DNA of 64,000 nt from Sphaerospermopsis aphanizomenoides BCCUSP55 (GTDB lineage Bacteria; Cyanobacteriota; Cyanobacteriia; Cyanobacteriales; Nostocaceae), in the NCBI RefSeq assembly GCF_001586785.1, contig NZ_LUFH02000017.1, positions 1 through 64,000 on the forward strand, in the 5' to 3' direction. Numbering within the stretch: the stretch's first letter is position 1; each line of letters opens with the position of its first letter. The translations under genes were made by a program, and so were the position numbers. Below the pieces are notes generated by a model that was given only the letters and a program-made list of their open reading frames with translations, did no database searches and was not told the origin of the DNA. Shown here piece by piece: positions 35,521 through 46,100 of this stretch.

Positions 35521-36129
35521 TCAGGTTGAAAAACAAAATTTAAATTCATCCAGGGTGAAGTGACCATCAAAGGCGCAGAAGCAAACTTTTTTAATGTAAT
35601 TTGCTGAGACGGATAACATGGTATTTGGGGGTATGTCTGAGCCAGAATTGACGATATTGGCTGTAGGTAGAACAGATTCGTTCAGTAATTTATCTTCTTC
35701 ATCGTAGGCATAAATGACTAATCGTTGTGAGCTAGTCACTAAAGCACTAACCCAGTTGACAGGACGTACAAAAGTCACCTCTAACAATCCGCTTTTAGGA
35801 GATCCCATTAATAGGTTGATTCCTGAATGCCTTGGAAATGCTGGATTTGAGGGCTGTATAGCTAAACAATTATGAAAAATTATGCCTAAGCGTTTGAATT
35901 GATTGTGTACCGTTTCATAAGATTTCAAATTATCTAAGTTGAGACGAATACATCTAGGTAAAGTTACTTGCTCGTCATCAATATCTTCATTAACTAAATC
36001 TTGAGAGTCTGAAGCGACAATCTCGTTGGGTATATCAGATCTATCAAGCTGAAATTTAGTGCTTTCCAGCTTTTGTGCTTGTTCTAATTGAAGAGTAGGC
36101 TGATTGACCATGACACCCCGCTTTACCAT
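35521..36129 (-). CDS. Hypothetical protein, probable beta-sandwich C-domain
   Basis: 202 residues; an in-frame ATG at 36111 (MVNQPTLQLEQ) may be the real start. The first 55 residues are polar and acidic. From about residue 60 the sequence alternates hydrophobic strands (GLLEVTFVRPVNWVSALVTS, RLVIYAYDEEDKLLNESV) ending with KVCFCAFDGHFTLDEFKF, which is typical of carbohydrate-binding or lectin-like sandwiches of exported proteins, but there is no signal peptide. I do not recognise the family. Confidence 0.55.
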   Translation of the reverse strand: MVKRGVMVNQPTLQLEQAQKLESTKFQLDRSDIPNEIVASDSQDLVNEDIDDEQVTLPRCIRLNLDNLKSYETVHNQFKRLGIIFHNCLAIQPSNPAFPRHSGINLLMGSPKSGLLEVTFVRPVNWVSALVTSSQRLVIYAYDEEDKLLNESVLPTANIVNSGSDIPPNTMLSVSANYIKKVCFCAFDGHFTLDEFKFCFST

Positions 36130-36959
36130 TGCCTAAACACTAACCATGTCAATAAAAAGCTCTGACTTATGCATATACAAATAAATGAGAGTCAATTACG
36201 CTAATTGATGCGAGCTTTGCAGTTATCTTTTCTTTAACGCTCAAAGTTAACAGTGATTTTTCTGATAGATTACCATAAAAACCCACATCGGTATTCATTA
36301 TACTTGTAATACCAGTCTGATCAAAAAACTTTATTGCACAGTAGTTTCAGAATAATTTATTTGTATGATTAGAAAAATCACACTAAATCTTCATAAATTG
36401 TTTCCTGATTTTACATTTGCTTAATCTAAACAATGGTCAGAGGTACTGCCGTTGTTAGTTAGCAGATAATAAATCAGGGCGAGGAGTTTGTACTGAATGA
36501 GTCAGCATTTTGGTAACACCTCGATGCTACCAATGCCCATTATCACACAAACTAATACAGGATACTTATGTGGCAACCACTGGGATTTGAGCAACGTTCC
36601 ATCAATACCTCACTAGGTAAGATGGTATACTATACAGCTACTGGCTCACCTTGGCAGGATAAAAGTGAAAAAGCTGACAGGGAAACTTTGTTAGGCAGGG
36701 AACAGGTAACAGTTTTAGCCGTCTGGTGTAGTTAAATGAGTGGGTTTATTCAACAGCAAAATGCACCCTTTTGGTGTCTCTGGCTTCAAAAACCTTGCAC
36801 CTCCTTCTGCCTTCTGCCCTCTGCCTTCTGCCTTCTCCCAACCAAGATCACCAAAAGTTGCCAAGACCCCCTATTATTGATGGTTTTCTTCTTCCTTGCT
36901 GATGGCTGATGGCTGACGGCTGAAAGCTTACCAATTACCAATTGCCCATTAGCAAAAAT
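36130..36959. other. Gap with a truncated hydrolase remnant
   Basis: 830 bp. It holds the remnant at 36568-36735, STRR-like CTTCTGCC repeats near 36805-36840 and the GCTGATGGCTGACGGCTGAA text near 36900, which resembles one end of the TIR elements at 39947 and 53993. No complete gene. Confidence 0.5.
36568..36735 (+). pseudogene. Truncated N-terminus of an alpha/beta hydrolase gene
   Basis: An ATG at 36568 with AGGA eight bases upstream opens 55 codons: MWQPLGFEQRSINTSLGKMV then YYTATGSPWQDKSEKADRET and a short unrelated tail. The first 42 residues read like the start of cyanobacterial alpha/beta hydrolases, just before the ETLxFLHGFGG segment; after ETLL the text changes (GREQVTVLAVWCS) and stops. 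It looks like a gene cut off by a deletion. Family recognition is from memory. Confidence 0.5.
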
Positions 36960-37493
36960 TTATTGTTCTTTTAAACGAATATCAATGACGGAAGCGTTGA
37001 AGTTATAGTTAAAACCTTCTAATTCAAAGGGCATCCCAATTTTGACTTTACTGTTGCCTAAAACTGGCCCGTTGTCGGTAACTTGAGCTTTGCCTTCTAA
37101 AGTCAAGAGAAAATCTGTACTATAGTTATTGGCTCTGGGATCTGGCAATTCTTTAACTGTGCCATCTGGTTGAGGAACAGTGATGGTTCTTTCTAATTGT
37201 TGAATGGATTTAATTCCTATTTGACCATAGGGTTGATTGCGGATAATGACATTTGTTTTACCGCCTTTGCTAAATCCTTGTTTAAATAACTGCTCAGGGT
37301 CGCGGACGTTTAAACCACGTACGACTAAGTCTACTTCTATAGGTGCTGTTTTTGTACCGACTTGAGCCACAGAACCGGAAGTTCCTGGAAATATAAAAAC
37401 GCCAATTATAACTAGTAATATTACCAGGGCAGCACCTAAATCAAGTAAGTTGATTTTGCCGAATAAGCGACCTTTGGAATCTAAAATAGACAT
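36960..37493 (-). CDS. DUF4330 domain protein
   Basis: 177 residues with one N-terminal membrane helix (about 17-36, LGAALVILLVIIGVFIFPG) and a C-terminal soluble domain on the outer face. The start MSILDSKGRLFGKINLLDLG is the DUF4330 signature. Conserved in cyanobacteria and some firmicutes; function unknown. A 339-bp gap separates it from a divergent M48 protease gene. Confidence 0.8.
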   Translation of the reverse strand: MSILDSKGRLFGKINLLDLGAALVILLVIIGVFIFPGTSGSVAQVGTKTAPIEVDLVVRGLNVRDPEQLFKQGFSKGGKTNVIIRNQPYGQIGIKSIQQLERTITVPQPDGTVKELPDPRANNYSTDFLLTLEGKAQVTDNGPVLGNSKVKIGMPFELEGFNYNFNASVIDIRLKEQ

Positions 37494-37832
37494 AACGAGT
37501 TTTTTGAGGTTACAGTAAAGTCAAAGAAGGTTTGAGAGGGAAGTAGTAATTTTATCTATTTGTTAACAAATCAAACCGACTGGAATGTGCAGTCATGCGA
37601 CAGTTTATCATGGCTGGGACAGTTTGGAATGATGGCAGGGGAAACCTAACTATTTGACAATTTAAAATTTCTGATTCCTAATCATAGCTTAGACTCTAAC
37701 GGTTTTCTGTCTTGCCATCTGAAAATATATGTGGTTGTTTAGTTGAGCGGTATTGAGTTGAGAGTGCAACTTAGTAGCTGTAAATACGTCCCCTAGTTTA
37801 AGTTCTCACACAACTGTAGTTTTTACTGGATT
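37494..37832. other. Divergent promoter gap
   Basis: 339 bp between the divergent DUF4330 and M48 protease genes. Promoters for both must lie here but I find no strong consensus pair. No gene seen. Confidence 0.45.
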
Positions 37833-38684
37833 ATGATTAACTGGAATAGATTTTTGGCAAGTTACCGTTTACGGCGGCGTTGGTTTTATCCGTTGATTTC
37901 GTTAACTGTTGCTCTGAGTTTGTGCTTGAGTACATCCTTACCCGGCCGAGCTATAGATTTATTACCTCTTTTATTTCAAGGCGCACAAATACTTCAGTTG
38001 TCTAATATGTCTGATCGTCAGGAAGTTGAGCTTGGTAAGCAGATGAATGATGAGTTGCGTCAAGAAGTGAGAATTTCCCGCAATCAACAGCTTACCAGCT
38101 ATGTGGAGCAGATTGGTAGACGATTAGCAACTAATAGCGATCGCCCGAATATTCCTTATACTTTTCAAGTGGTTGAGGATGATTCTGTTAATGCTTTTGC
38201 GACTCTGGGTGGTTTCCTTTATGTCAATACAGGACTGATAAAAACGGCGGACAATGAAGCGGAATTAGCCAGTGTCATAGGTCATGAAATGGGTCATGTT
38301 GAGGGTAAACACTTGCTTAAACAAATGCGACAAAGAGCGATTGCCTCTGGTGTAGCTACAGCAGCGGGGTTAGATAGAAATAAGGCAGTAGGTATTGGTG
38401 TTGATTTAGCTCTCAATCGCCCCCGTAGTCGTCAAGATGAATATGATGCAGATACAAGAGGACTAAGAACTTTAACACGGGCTGGTTATTCTCCCTCAGC
38501 GATGGTTTCGTTTATGAAAAAGCTGCAAGGAAAAAGTTCAATTCCCACGTTTTTGAGTACACACCCTGGAGCGAGCGATCGTGTTAAAGCACTACAACGC
38601 CAAATCGACCTCCAACCTAGTAAAAGTAATTTTGGTTTGGATAATGCAGCTTATAGGGCTAATATCCGAGCTTTTTTACAGTAG
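37833..38684 (+). CDS. M48 family metalloprotease
   Basis: 283 residues. An N-terminal hydrophobic segment (about 18-40, probably a signal peptide or anchor) precedes a zinc-metallopeptidase domain with HEMGH (H151, E152, H155) and the third ligand E203 in QDEYDADTRG. The text (NAFATLGGFLYVNTGLI) fits the BepA/LoiP-like group of M48 proteases that act on outer-membrane or periplasmic proteins. No TPR tail is present. Confidence 0.88.
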   Translation: MINWNRFLASYRLRRRWFYPLISLTVALSLCLSTSLPGRAIDLLPLLFQGAQILQLSNMSDRQEVELGKQMNDELRQEVRISRNQQLTSYVEQIGRRLATNSDRPNIPYTFQVVEDDSVNAFATLGGFLYVNTGLIKTADNEAELASVIGHEMGHVEGKHLLKQMRQRAIASGVATAAGLDRNKAVGIGVDLALNRPRSRQDEYDADTRGLRTLTRAGYSPSAMVSFMKKLQGKSSIPTFLSTHPGASDRVKALQRQIDLQPSKSNFGLDNAAYRANIRAFLQ

Positions 38685-38704
38685 GAATTTTGCTTTGGTT
38701 AGTC

Positions 38705-38880
38705 ATCCTCTGAACAATGGACAATTAACAATTGACAATTGACAATTACCTCTCAGGAAGAAGTAAGAAGATTGAGGAATAGGAACTGCTTGATTTTTTC
38801 TCCTTTCTAGGAGAGGTTTTAAAACTGGAATGAAAAAATTGTCAATTATCAATTATCAATTATCAATTATCAATTATCAA
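38705..38880. repeat. Opposed heptamer STRRs
   Basis: CAATTGA-type units (about 38712-38747) face inverted TCAATTA units (38842-38880, about 5.5 copies). The arms are complementary and enclose TCTCCTTTCTAGGAGA, itself a hairpin. Lies between the convergent M48 protease and phosphatase genes and could stop transcription both ways. Confidence 0.7.
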
Positions 38881-38913
38881 CCGATAAATCCGGGGGTTTT
38901 GACCATGAAGAAA

Positions 38914-39681
38914 TTATTGATAAGCGCGTTGTTTATGACGACGACTAACCTTAACTTCTTTTGGCTCAACCTTCCTGGCTGCTTGTTCTAAAGGTAAAGT
39001 CCGCACAGAGTTGTTAAAAACATTGACTTGATAAACCAAGTCATTGGTAATATCTAGTCCCGTTAACCAACCACTGCGGGGATGATATACTCCAGTATCA
39101 ATATCTAGCCATCCTTGCCCTAGTGCTAACTGGCCTGGAAGAACCCCTGGTAAAGTAAAAGTGATGGTATGACCAACAATAATTAATTTATTGGTAAAGT
39201 AAGGCTGTTCCATGCTGTGAAATTCATCACGTATCCAGCAAAGTTCTTCCGCTGTTTGTTCAGAAACAGATTTATCAGGATCAACACCTGCATGGGTTAA
39301 CCATACATCTCCCAAGTCTAGATATGTTGGTAAATTTCCAAACCAATCTAGATGGTCTTGGGGAATTTGGGCTGCTTGATAGCTGGTAATAGTGGCTTGT
39401 CCACCACTGTAAAGCCATGCCTGTATTGTTTGATTAGAGCTAGATTTATTATTAAGAACATTGAGTAACATTTGTTCATGATTACCCAGCAGGCAAGAAT
39501 AGTTATTTGTTTTCACAAACTCTACTACTTGTGCGCTCTGGGGACCTCTGTCTATTAAATCTCCTAAAAAATAAACTTGATCTTCTGATGATGGTGAAAT
39601 TTTCTCAAACAGTTTCATTAAACCTTGATAGTAACCATGTACATCGCCAATAATTATTTTGCGTGGACTGATTTCGCTCAT
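38914..39681 (-). CDS. PPP-type metallophosphoesterase
   Basis: 255 residues with the three PPP motifs: GDVHG (GDVHGYYQGL), GDLIDRG (FLGDLIDRGPQS) and GNHE (LLGNHEQML), which bind two metal ions, and the later His residues in LTHAGVD and VGHT. It resembles bacterial serine/threonine phosphatases and ApaH-like dinucleotide phosphatases; the substrate cannot be told. The C-terminal 30 residues are basic (KVSRRHKQRAYQ). Cytoplasmic. No partner gene is seen. Confidence 0.87.
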   Translation of the reverse strand: MSEISPRKIIIGDVHGYYQGLMKLFEKISPSSEDQVYFLGDLIDRGPQSAQVVEFVKTNNYSCLLGNHEQMLLNVLNNKSSSNQTIQAWLYSGGQATITSYQAAQIPQDHLDWFGNLPTYLDLGDVWLTHAGVDPDKSVSEQTAEELCWIRDEFHSMEQPYFTNKLIIVGHTITFTLPGVLPGQLALGQGWLDIDTGVYHPRSGWLTGLDITNDLVYQVNVFNNSVRTLPLEQAARKVEPKEVKVSRRHKQRAYQ

Positions 39682-39946
39682 CGGCTCTTGCCTTGAATAA
39701 AGTTCCTGGATAGTTTTACTACAATTTTATGTTTGTAATTTACACTTGAATAGGTTAATAATACTCGATTAATTGAATAATTTACATAAAAATCGTCAAT
39801 GAAAAGCGAGTAACATTCATACCCAAAGCCCCTCGTCTAGCCTTGATTGGTCATTTCCTAATCTCCATCAGACTGGTACACTTAACAAATATATTTTAGT
39901 GGTGACTGGAAAATTCTAGCGGATAGAACATAACTATTTTAAAATA

Positions 39947-40117
39947 GTAAGCATTCAGCTATCAGCAGTCAGCCGTCAGCTAAAACTGGTTCTCAGGCTC
40001 AGTTTAAAGGATTTTTGAGGTAAACCGATACCAAAATCAATTCCTCATTCCTGGCTAAAAATGCTCATAAATTCCAGATAATAGCTGATTACTGATTACT
40101 GACTACTGAATACTTAC
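39947..40117. mobile_element. 171-bp TIR-bounded element, copy A
   Basis: Bounded by GTAAGCATTCAGC and its near-inverse GAATACTTAC; inner flanks repeat CTATCAG/AGCTGATTACTGA text. A second element with the same ends lies at 53993-54146, but the interiors differ. No coding capacity. Located between the divergent phosphatase and DUF2470 genes. Confidence 0.5.
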
Positions 40118-40183
40118 TGAAAATTTAACCCAGTATATCTTAAAATATAAACCATATTTCTTGACCTGACGTAACACGGTACA

Positions 40184-40468
40184 ATGTCTGATCAATTTTC
40201 TGGAGAAATTAGTTCCCGTATCTGCAATCACATGAATGAAGATCATGCAGATGCTGTTTTAATATACGCTCAAGCTTTTGGTGGTATAACAAATGCGACA
40301 ACAGCCGAGATGCTATCAATTGATGCCAATGGCATGGATTTAACAGTAGCAGTAAATGAAGAGCCAGTACCAGTGCGAATTCAGTTTGATCATGTTTTAA
40401 CAGATGCTGAAGATGCTCATCAAACTTTGATTGCAATGGTTAAACAAGCACGGGCAAAGAAAAACTAA
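40184..40468 (+). CDS. DUF2470 domain protein
   Basis: 94 residues. The text ISSRICNHMNEDHADAVLIY is the DUF2470/FMN-binding split barrel tail found at the C-terminus of HugZ- and glutamyl-tRNA reductase-binding-like proteins; here it stands alone. In plants a DUF2470 protein (GluBP) tethers glutamyl-tRNA reductase, so a tetrapyrrole link is conceivable but not shown. No signal peptide. Confidence 0.75.
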   Translation: MSDQFSGEISSRICNHMNEDHADAVLIYAQAFGGITNATTAEMLSIDANGMDLTVAVNEEPVPVRIQFDHVLTDAEDAHQTLIAMVKQARAKKN

Positions 40469-40624
40469 AAACACTTTAGGACAGGACTGACCCTGAGAAA
40501 CCTAGTCTGTTAAGTAATATTACAAACCTTGGAAAAATATTGAGAAATTCGCCGTTAGTCAAACATGGTTTTAAGGTAGAACCTATAGCAATACTACTCA
40601 GTTCAGGGGGAAAGGACAGGAAAC

Positions 40625-40737
40625 AGGACTTACGCACAAAATTTATCATCAGGGCTGGGTGTAGGGTGTAGGGGTTTTTTCCTTTGATCAACCTATCCTC
40701 CGAAAACCTTATTTTTTCGTTCTTTTGCGTAAGTCCT
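40625..40737. mobile_element. 113-bp MITE with 12-bp perfect TIRs
   Basis: Begins AGGACTTACGCA and ends TGCGTAAGTCCT, a perfect 12-bp inverted repeat. The interior holds a GGGTGTA STRR and no open frame. The TIR type is common for cyanobacterial MITEs and their parent IS elements. A target duplication is not evident. Confidence 0.75.
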
Positions 40738-40854
40738 AGAAATAAGGGGGAAAAAATATTGACCCTTTAACCTTTGACCAAGCCAATCGCCAACTTCCAC
40801 GCTCAAACACCGAGTAGTGTTGAAACCTATAGGATAAACTTGAGGCAAATAATA

Positions 40855-41172
40855 ATGAATAAAAACAATATTCAAAACTATCGGTTTGTCTGTACTTTGA
40901 CCTTTGGTGATATCTACGGTCAAATCATTGCTTGGTTAATCACTATTACCATTAGTTTGGCTTCAGCTTTAGCATTGATGGGTGCGAGAAGGCCCGTATA
41001 CGCTTTAGCTACAGTAGGACTTGTAATTGTTCTCACTTTACCTTTCTTACTGTTTGCTTTTGTGACAACATTGTTAAATCATATTGAACTAACTGCTGTA
41101 GAACCAGGGACAAAAACTGAACCTATACCCGGTAATGTTTCTCAGCAACAACCTATCCAAGCAAGCAGTTAA
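40855..41172 (+). CDS. Small membrane protein, hypothetical
   Basis: 105 residues from the ATG at 40855, which has GAGG nine bases upstream (TTGAGGCAAATAATA); a longer frame from 40774 lacks such support. Two hydrophobic helices (about 20-45 and 48-70) and a polar C-terminus of 30 residues rich in Gln/Pro. The N-terminal part (FTFGDIYGQIIAWLIT-like) resembles small hypothetical membrane proteins of Nostocales. Function unknown. An intrinsic terminator follows. Confidence 0.6.
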   Translation: MNKNNIQNYRFVCTLTFGDIYGQIIAWLITITISLASALALMGARRPVYALATVGLVIVLTLPFLLFAFVTTLLNHIELTAVEPGTKTEPIPGNVSQQQPIQASS

Positions 41173-41234
41173 TAACTTGGTAATGGGTAATGGGTAATTG
41201 GTAATGGGAATAAACTGATAAATAAAGATAGCAT

Positions 41235-41261
41235 CCCTGTTTCTAGACAGGGTATTTTTTT
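41235..41261 (+). terminator. Intrinsic terminator before sdhA
   Basis: CCCTGT, a 6-nt loop, ACAGGG, followed by TATTTTTTT. It ends 17 bp before the sdhA start codon, so sdhA may be read from a promoter upstream of or overlapping the hairpin, or by read-through. Confidence 0.8.
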
Positions 41262-41278
41262 GCAATTGGGGTTTGATA

Positions 41279-43006
41279 ATGCTAGAACATGATGTGATTA
41301 TTGTGGGTGGTGGTTTAGCGGGATGCCAAGCGGCATTGGAAATTGCCCGGACTGACCCTAGTTTAAATGTGGCGGTAGTTGCCAAAACTCATCCTATTCG
41401 TTCTCACTCAGTCGCAGCCCAAGGTGGTATGGCTGCATCTTTGAAAAATGTTGACCCAGAAGATAGTTGGGAAGCACACGCTTTTGATACTGTTAAGGGT
41501 TCTGATTATTTGGCAGACCAGGACGCTGTAGCTATTCTTACCCAAGAAGCGCCGGATGTGGTAATTGATTTAGAACATCTGGGGGTTTTATTTTCTCGAC
41601 TTCCTGATGGTAGGATCGCTCAAAGGGCTTTTGGTGGACATTCCCACAACCGCACCTGTTACGCAGCTGATAAAACAGGTCATGCCATTTTGCACGAGTT
41701 GGTAAATAACCTGCGCCATTATGGTGTGCAAATTTACGAAGAATGGTATGTAATGCGCCTGATATTAGAAGATGATCAGGCGAAGGGTTTGGTGATGTTT
41801 CACTTGGTGGATGGACATATTGAGGTGGTGCGGGCTAAGGCGGTGATGTTTGCGACGGGGGGATATGGTCGCGTTTATAACACTACTTCTAATGATTATG
41901 CTTCCACTGGTGACGGTTTGGCAATGACGGCGATCGCAGGTTTACCTTTGGAAGATATGGAGTTTGTCCAGTTTCACCCCACTGGGTTGTATCCGGTAGG
42001 AGTGTTAATTTCCGAAGCGGTACGGGGAGAAGGGGCATATTTAATTAATGCTGAGGGTGATCGCTTTATGGCTAATTATGCACCCAGTCGTATGGAATTA
42101 GCTCCTCGTGATATTACCTCCAGAGCGATCGCTTATGAAATCCGCGCTGGAAGGGGTATAAATCCTGACGGTAGTGCAGGTGGTCAATTTGTTTATTTAG
42201 ATTTGCGTCATCTGGGTAAAGAAAAAATCATGAGTCGCGTTCCCTTTTGCTGGGAAGAAGCACATCGTTTAGTAGGTGTTGATGCTGTCACTCAACCTAT
42301 GCCAGTACGTCCCACAATTCATTATTGTATGGGTGGTATACCAGTGAACACAGATGGACAAGTTCGCAGCAGTGCAAATGATTTAGTTGATGGATTTTTT
42401 GCGGCTGGTGAAACCTCTTGTGTTTCTGTTCATGGTGCAAATCGTCTCGGTAGTAACTCCCTACTGGAATGTGTAGTTTATGGTAAGCGCACAGGGGCGA
42501 GTATGGCTAGGTATGTGCAGAATCGCAAATTACCAACTTTAGATGAACAACGTTATATTTCCGAAGCAAAACAACAAATTCAAAGTTTACTAGAACAACC
42601 AGGAAAATATCGGATCAATCAAATTCGTCAAGAATTCCAAGACACAATGACGCAATATTGTGGAGTGTTTAGAACAGCAGAATTAATGGGTGAAGGTTTG
42701 CATAAATTAGCAGAATTACAACAACAATATCCACAAATTTATTTAGATGATAAAGGCAGTTGTTGGAATACGGAATTAGTGGAAGCTTTAGAATTGCAAA
42801 GTTTAATGGTTGTAGGACAAACAATTTTAGCATCAGCTTTAAATCGTCAAGAAAGTAGGGGCGCACATTTTCGAGAAGATTTTCAACAGAGGGATGATAG
42901 TAATTTCTTGAAACATACAATGGCTTATTATTCACCTGCGGGTATTGATATTCAATATATGCCGGTGGTGGTGAATATGTTTGAACCAAAGGAGAGGAAG
43001 TATTGA
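41279..43006 (+). CDS. sdhA: Succinate dehydrogenase/fumarate reductase flavoprotein subunit
   Basis: 575 residues from the ATG at 41279, with TTGGGG about 8 bases upstream. The N-terminal Rossmann dinucleotide fold IIVGGGLAG binds FAD; the flavin-linking His lies in RSHSVAAQGG. Substrate-binding text HxxHNRTCYAADKTGH, FHPTGLYPVGVLISEAVRGEG and the catalytic Arg in PRDITSRAI are present. The C-terminal domain is complete. In cyanobacteria sdhA is usually separate from sdhB, as here. The product feeds electrons into the thylakoid plastoquinone pool. Confidence 0.93.
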   Translation: MLEHDVIIVGGGLAGCQAALEIARTDPSLNVAVVAKTHPIRSHSVAAQGGMAASLKNVDPEDSWEAHAFDTVKGSDYLADQDAVAILTQEAPDVVIDLEHLGVLFSRLPDGRIAQRAFGGHSHNRTCYAADKTGHAILHELVNNLRHYGVQIYEEWYVMRLILEDDQAKGLVMFHLVDGHIEVVRAKAVMFATGGYGRVYNTTSNDYASTGDGLAMTAIAGLPLEDMEFVQFHPTGLYPVGVLISEAVRGEGAYLINAEGDRFMANYAPSRMELAPRDITSRAIAYEIRAGRGINPDGSAGGQFVYLDLRHLGKEKIMSRVPFCWEEAHRLVGVDAVTQPMPVRPTIHYCMGGIPVNTDGQVRSSANDLVDGFFAAGETSCVSVHGANRLGSNSLLECVVYGKRTGASMARYVQNRKLPTLDEQRYISEAKQQIQSLLEQPGKYRINQIRQEFQDTMTQYCGVFRTAELMGEGLHKLAELQQQYPQIYLDDKGSCWNTELVEALELQSLMVVGQTILASALNRQESRGAHFREDFQQRDDSNFLKHTMAYYSPAGIDIQYMPVVVNMFEPKERKY

Positions 43007-43112
43007 GGAATTAAAAATTAAAAACAAAGTATCCCTAAAACAATTAGGAGTGTTTAGCTAAGTAATATGCAACTTATTACAGGGAAGATACGAAAAACAG
43101 TATTAAGAGTTT

Positions 43113-46100
43113 TTAGATTTCGTAAATACTACTTCCCTGTCCTAAATAAGACTCATAAATATGCTGATAAACCTCTAGACATTTTTTCTCATAAACTTCT
43201 ATTGAATAACTTTGAGGTAATTTATCTAGCATATCATTAATTGTCACCTCTACACCTGCTCTAGTTTGCTGGCGTTTTCTCCAGTCTAAAACTAGCTTTT
43301 CTTTTTTTAATGTTGCTAATAATTCTCTAGCTACTTGTTTTACTTCTAATTCTTCTTCTGTAGTTAGGTTAATTTCTGGTTTAGTTAATAAATCAAAAAT
43401 GGCTAATTCTTCTTCAGTTAATTTATTTGCTATTGCTCTTTTGTCTTCTGTTTTTAACTCCTGTGCAAAATTCATCAACTCATGAAAAAACCATTGCACA
43501 GTTCTAGAACCTGAGTTATATTCATCTATCATTTGTTGAAATTTCTCTAAATAATTAACGCGAGTTCTATTTAAATAGACCATTTTTTGTAGATTTTTGT
43601 TAATATTTCCCTTTAATTTCTCTGCTATTGTCCGTTGATAACCAGTATTAAACTGTGCTTGTAAAGCTGCAAAATCTAAATCATTGAGATTTACTAACTG
43701 ACTAGGATGATTAGTAATGATAAAGTGTCCAGCCGTGATAGAATCATCTAATAATTCTTCTACCTTTTCCACTACTTCAGATACATCTATATTTGAAACT
43801 TCTAACCTAATTGTATTAGCTAATCTTGTTAATAAGGCTTGATTTTTCGTAAATTCACTAGCAGCGATATCAGGTAAAATGGCTTTATAAAGTTGAGTGA
43901 CATTGTTAACAATAGAAAAATAATTGCGTTTAGCATCATCATTTACTAATATTGCGTCTACCGCGTCCTTCCAGAATTTAGTGTTTAAAAAACCATCTTG
44001 GATATTTTCTAACTTTTGAAAATCAATTCCTTTATTTTGACAAAATACCAACGCTTCCGTTATGGCGGTTCTTAATTGTCCCACTAAAGCAGATTTATTT
44101 TTAACAGGTGTATCTCCCTCTTGAATACCACCACCAGCAGCAGAACCATAAATAGCTAATGCTTGTTGTAAATCTCTAAATACACCGATATAATCAACAA
44201 TTAAACCATTGTTTTTATCTTTAAACACACGATTAGCTCTAGCTATAGTTTGCATGAGCGTATGGTTATACATTGGTTTATCTAAATAGATAGTGGAACA
44301 ACTAGGAACATCAAAACCAGTTATCCACATTGCACAGACAAATACTATTCTTAATGGGTTATCAACATCTTTGAATTTCTCATCTAGTGCTGGTGACTCT
44401 TTCACCATTCTTTGACGGTGAGGGGTAATATCTAATGATTTTTTCTGAAATGCTTCTATTTCACCTTGAGATTGAGAAATTATGACCGCCATATCTGTTT
44501 CTTCTACATAGCGAATTTGTTTAGAAAGTCGCTTTTGTTCAAATTCACTAATATTTGATGTGGCTAATTCTGTTTTAAGTTTGGTTAAATGTTGTTGCCA
44601 ATAATCCTGGACTTTGTTATACATTTTTACGGCTGTAAATCTATCAATAGAAACTACCATTGCTTTACCTTTGTAGCCTCTATTTAAAAAGTGGGTGACG
44701 ATATCAGCCGCTATTACTTCTAAACGGTCATTTCTGGTAATAAGTTGATATTGTCTAGCGCATTGTCTTTCTAAATTCTGTTCTTCTTCTTCATCTAACA
44801 TGGCATTATCAATAATGCGATAAACATCTTCATTTAACTCATCATTGGTTAATTGCAGTTCAGGTATTCTATTTTCATAATATAGGGGAACTGTAGCGTT
44901 ATCTTCTACTGATTGACGGAAGTTATAGATACTAATATAATTACCAAATTCTTCTCTAGTTTTTTCTTCTCCTGCCATTAATGGTGTACCTGTAAAGCCA
45001 ATAAATGCGGCATTAGAGAGGGCTTTTCTCATATTTAAAGCATATATATCATATTGGCTACGGTGAGCTTCATCAGCTATGACAATAATATCTGAACGGT
45101 CGGATAATAGAGGGTATGTTTCACCTTTTTCTGTACGGAATTTTTGAATTAATGTGAATATATAGCGGTGGTCTGCTTTGAGTAATTGTTTTAAATGTTC
45201 AGCATTTTTCGCTCTTACTTCTTTTTCGGGTGCTGTGACTACTCCAGAATAAGCGAAATTTTTATATATTTGTTGGTTTAGGTCTTCTCTATCTGTGACG
45301 ATTAAAAATGTCCAGTTTCCTATTAATTTACGGAGTATTTTCTGTGAAAAGAAAACCATTGAATAGCTTTTTCCGCTTCCTTGGGTATGCCAGAATACTC
45401 CTAATTTACCTTGATTATTTTTAATATCTTTTACTGCTTCTATTGCACTATTAACACCTAGAAACTGATGATTTTTAGCGACTATTTTCACTAATTTACC
45501 TTTTGCAGTGTAGAAAAAGATAAAGTTTTCTATCAAATCTAACAACCGTGTTTTGTCACAAGTTCCTTTGATGATGGTATCTAGAGAAATTATCCCTTCT
45601 TCACCTTCACTATTGATTTTTTTCCATTCGCTGTAGTGTTCCCAAGATGCAGTTAAACTACCAATACGGCTTTTACTGCCATTAGAAAGAATAATAACGG
45701 CATTGTACCAGAAAAGTTGAGGAATTGTCCGTTTATAGTCTTGTAAATTATTTTTATAAGCTAATTCTAAGCGTTTATGGTTGGCTTTGAGTTCAATAAA
45801 TACTAAGGGTAAACCATTAATAAAACCTATTAAGTCAGCGCGTCTTTTATAAATATCACTTGTTATCCAAAATTGAGAAGCTAGGAAAAAATCATTATTG
45901 CTGGGTGTGTTCCAGTCAATAACTTTTACTGTTTCTTTTATTTCTTCATGGTTAACATCTTTAAAGCTGACTTTTACCCCAGTTTTTAATAGTTGGTAAA
46001 TTTCTTTATTGGCGTTTTCTAAACTTAATGTACTACGACTGCGGGTAAGTTCTTCTATTGCTAATTCTACCGCTTCATTTGGTAAGTCTGGGTTAATTGT

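Noticed and set aside
40476-40923. Open frames on the minus strand between the DUF2470 and small membrane-protein genes
   Set aside because: They lie over the MITE and STRRs and show no domain.
41235-41261. Riboswitch or attenuator of sdhA
   Set aside because: A simple 6-bp stem followed by a T-run fits an intrinsic terminator of the upstream gene; no ligand-binding fold is seen.
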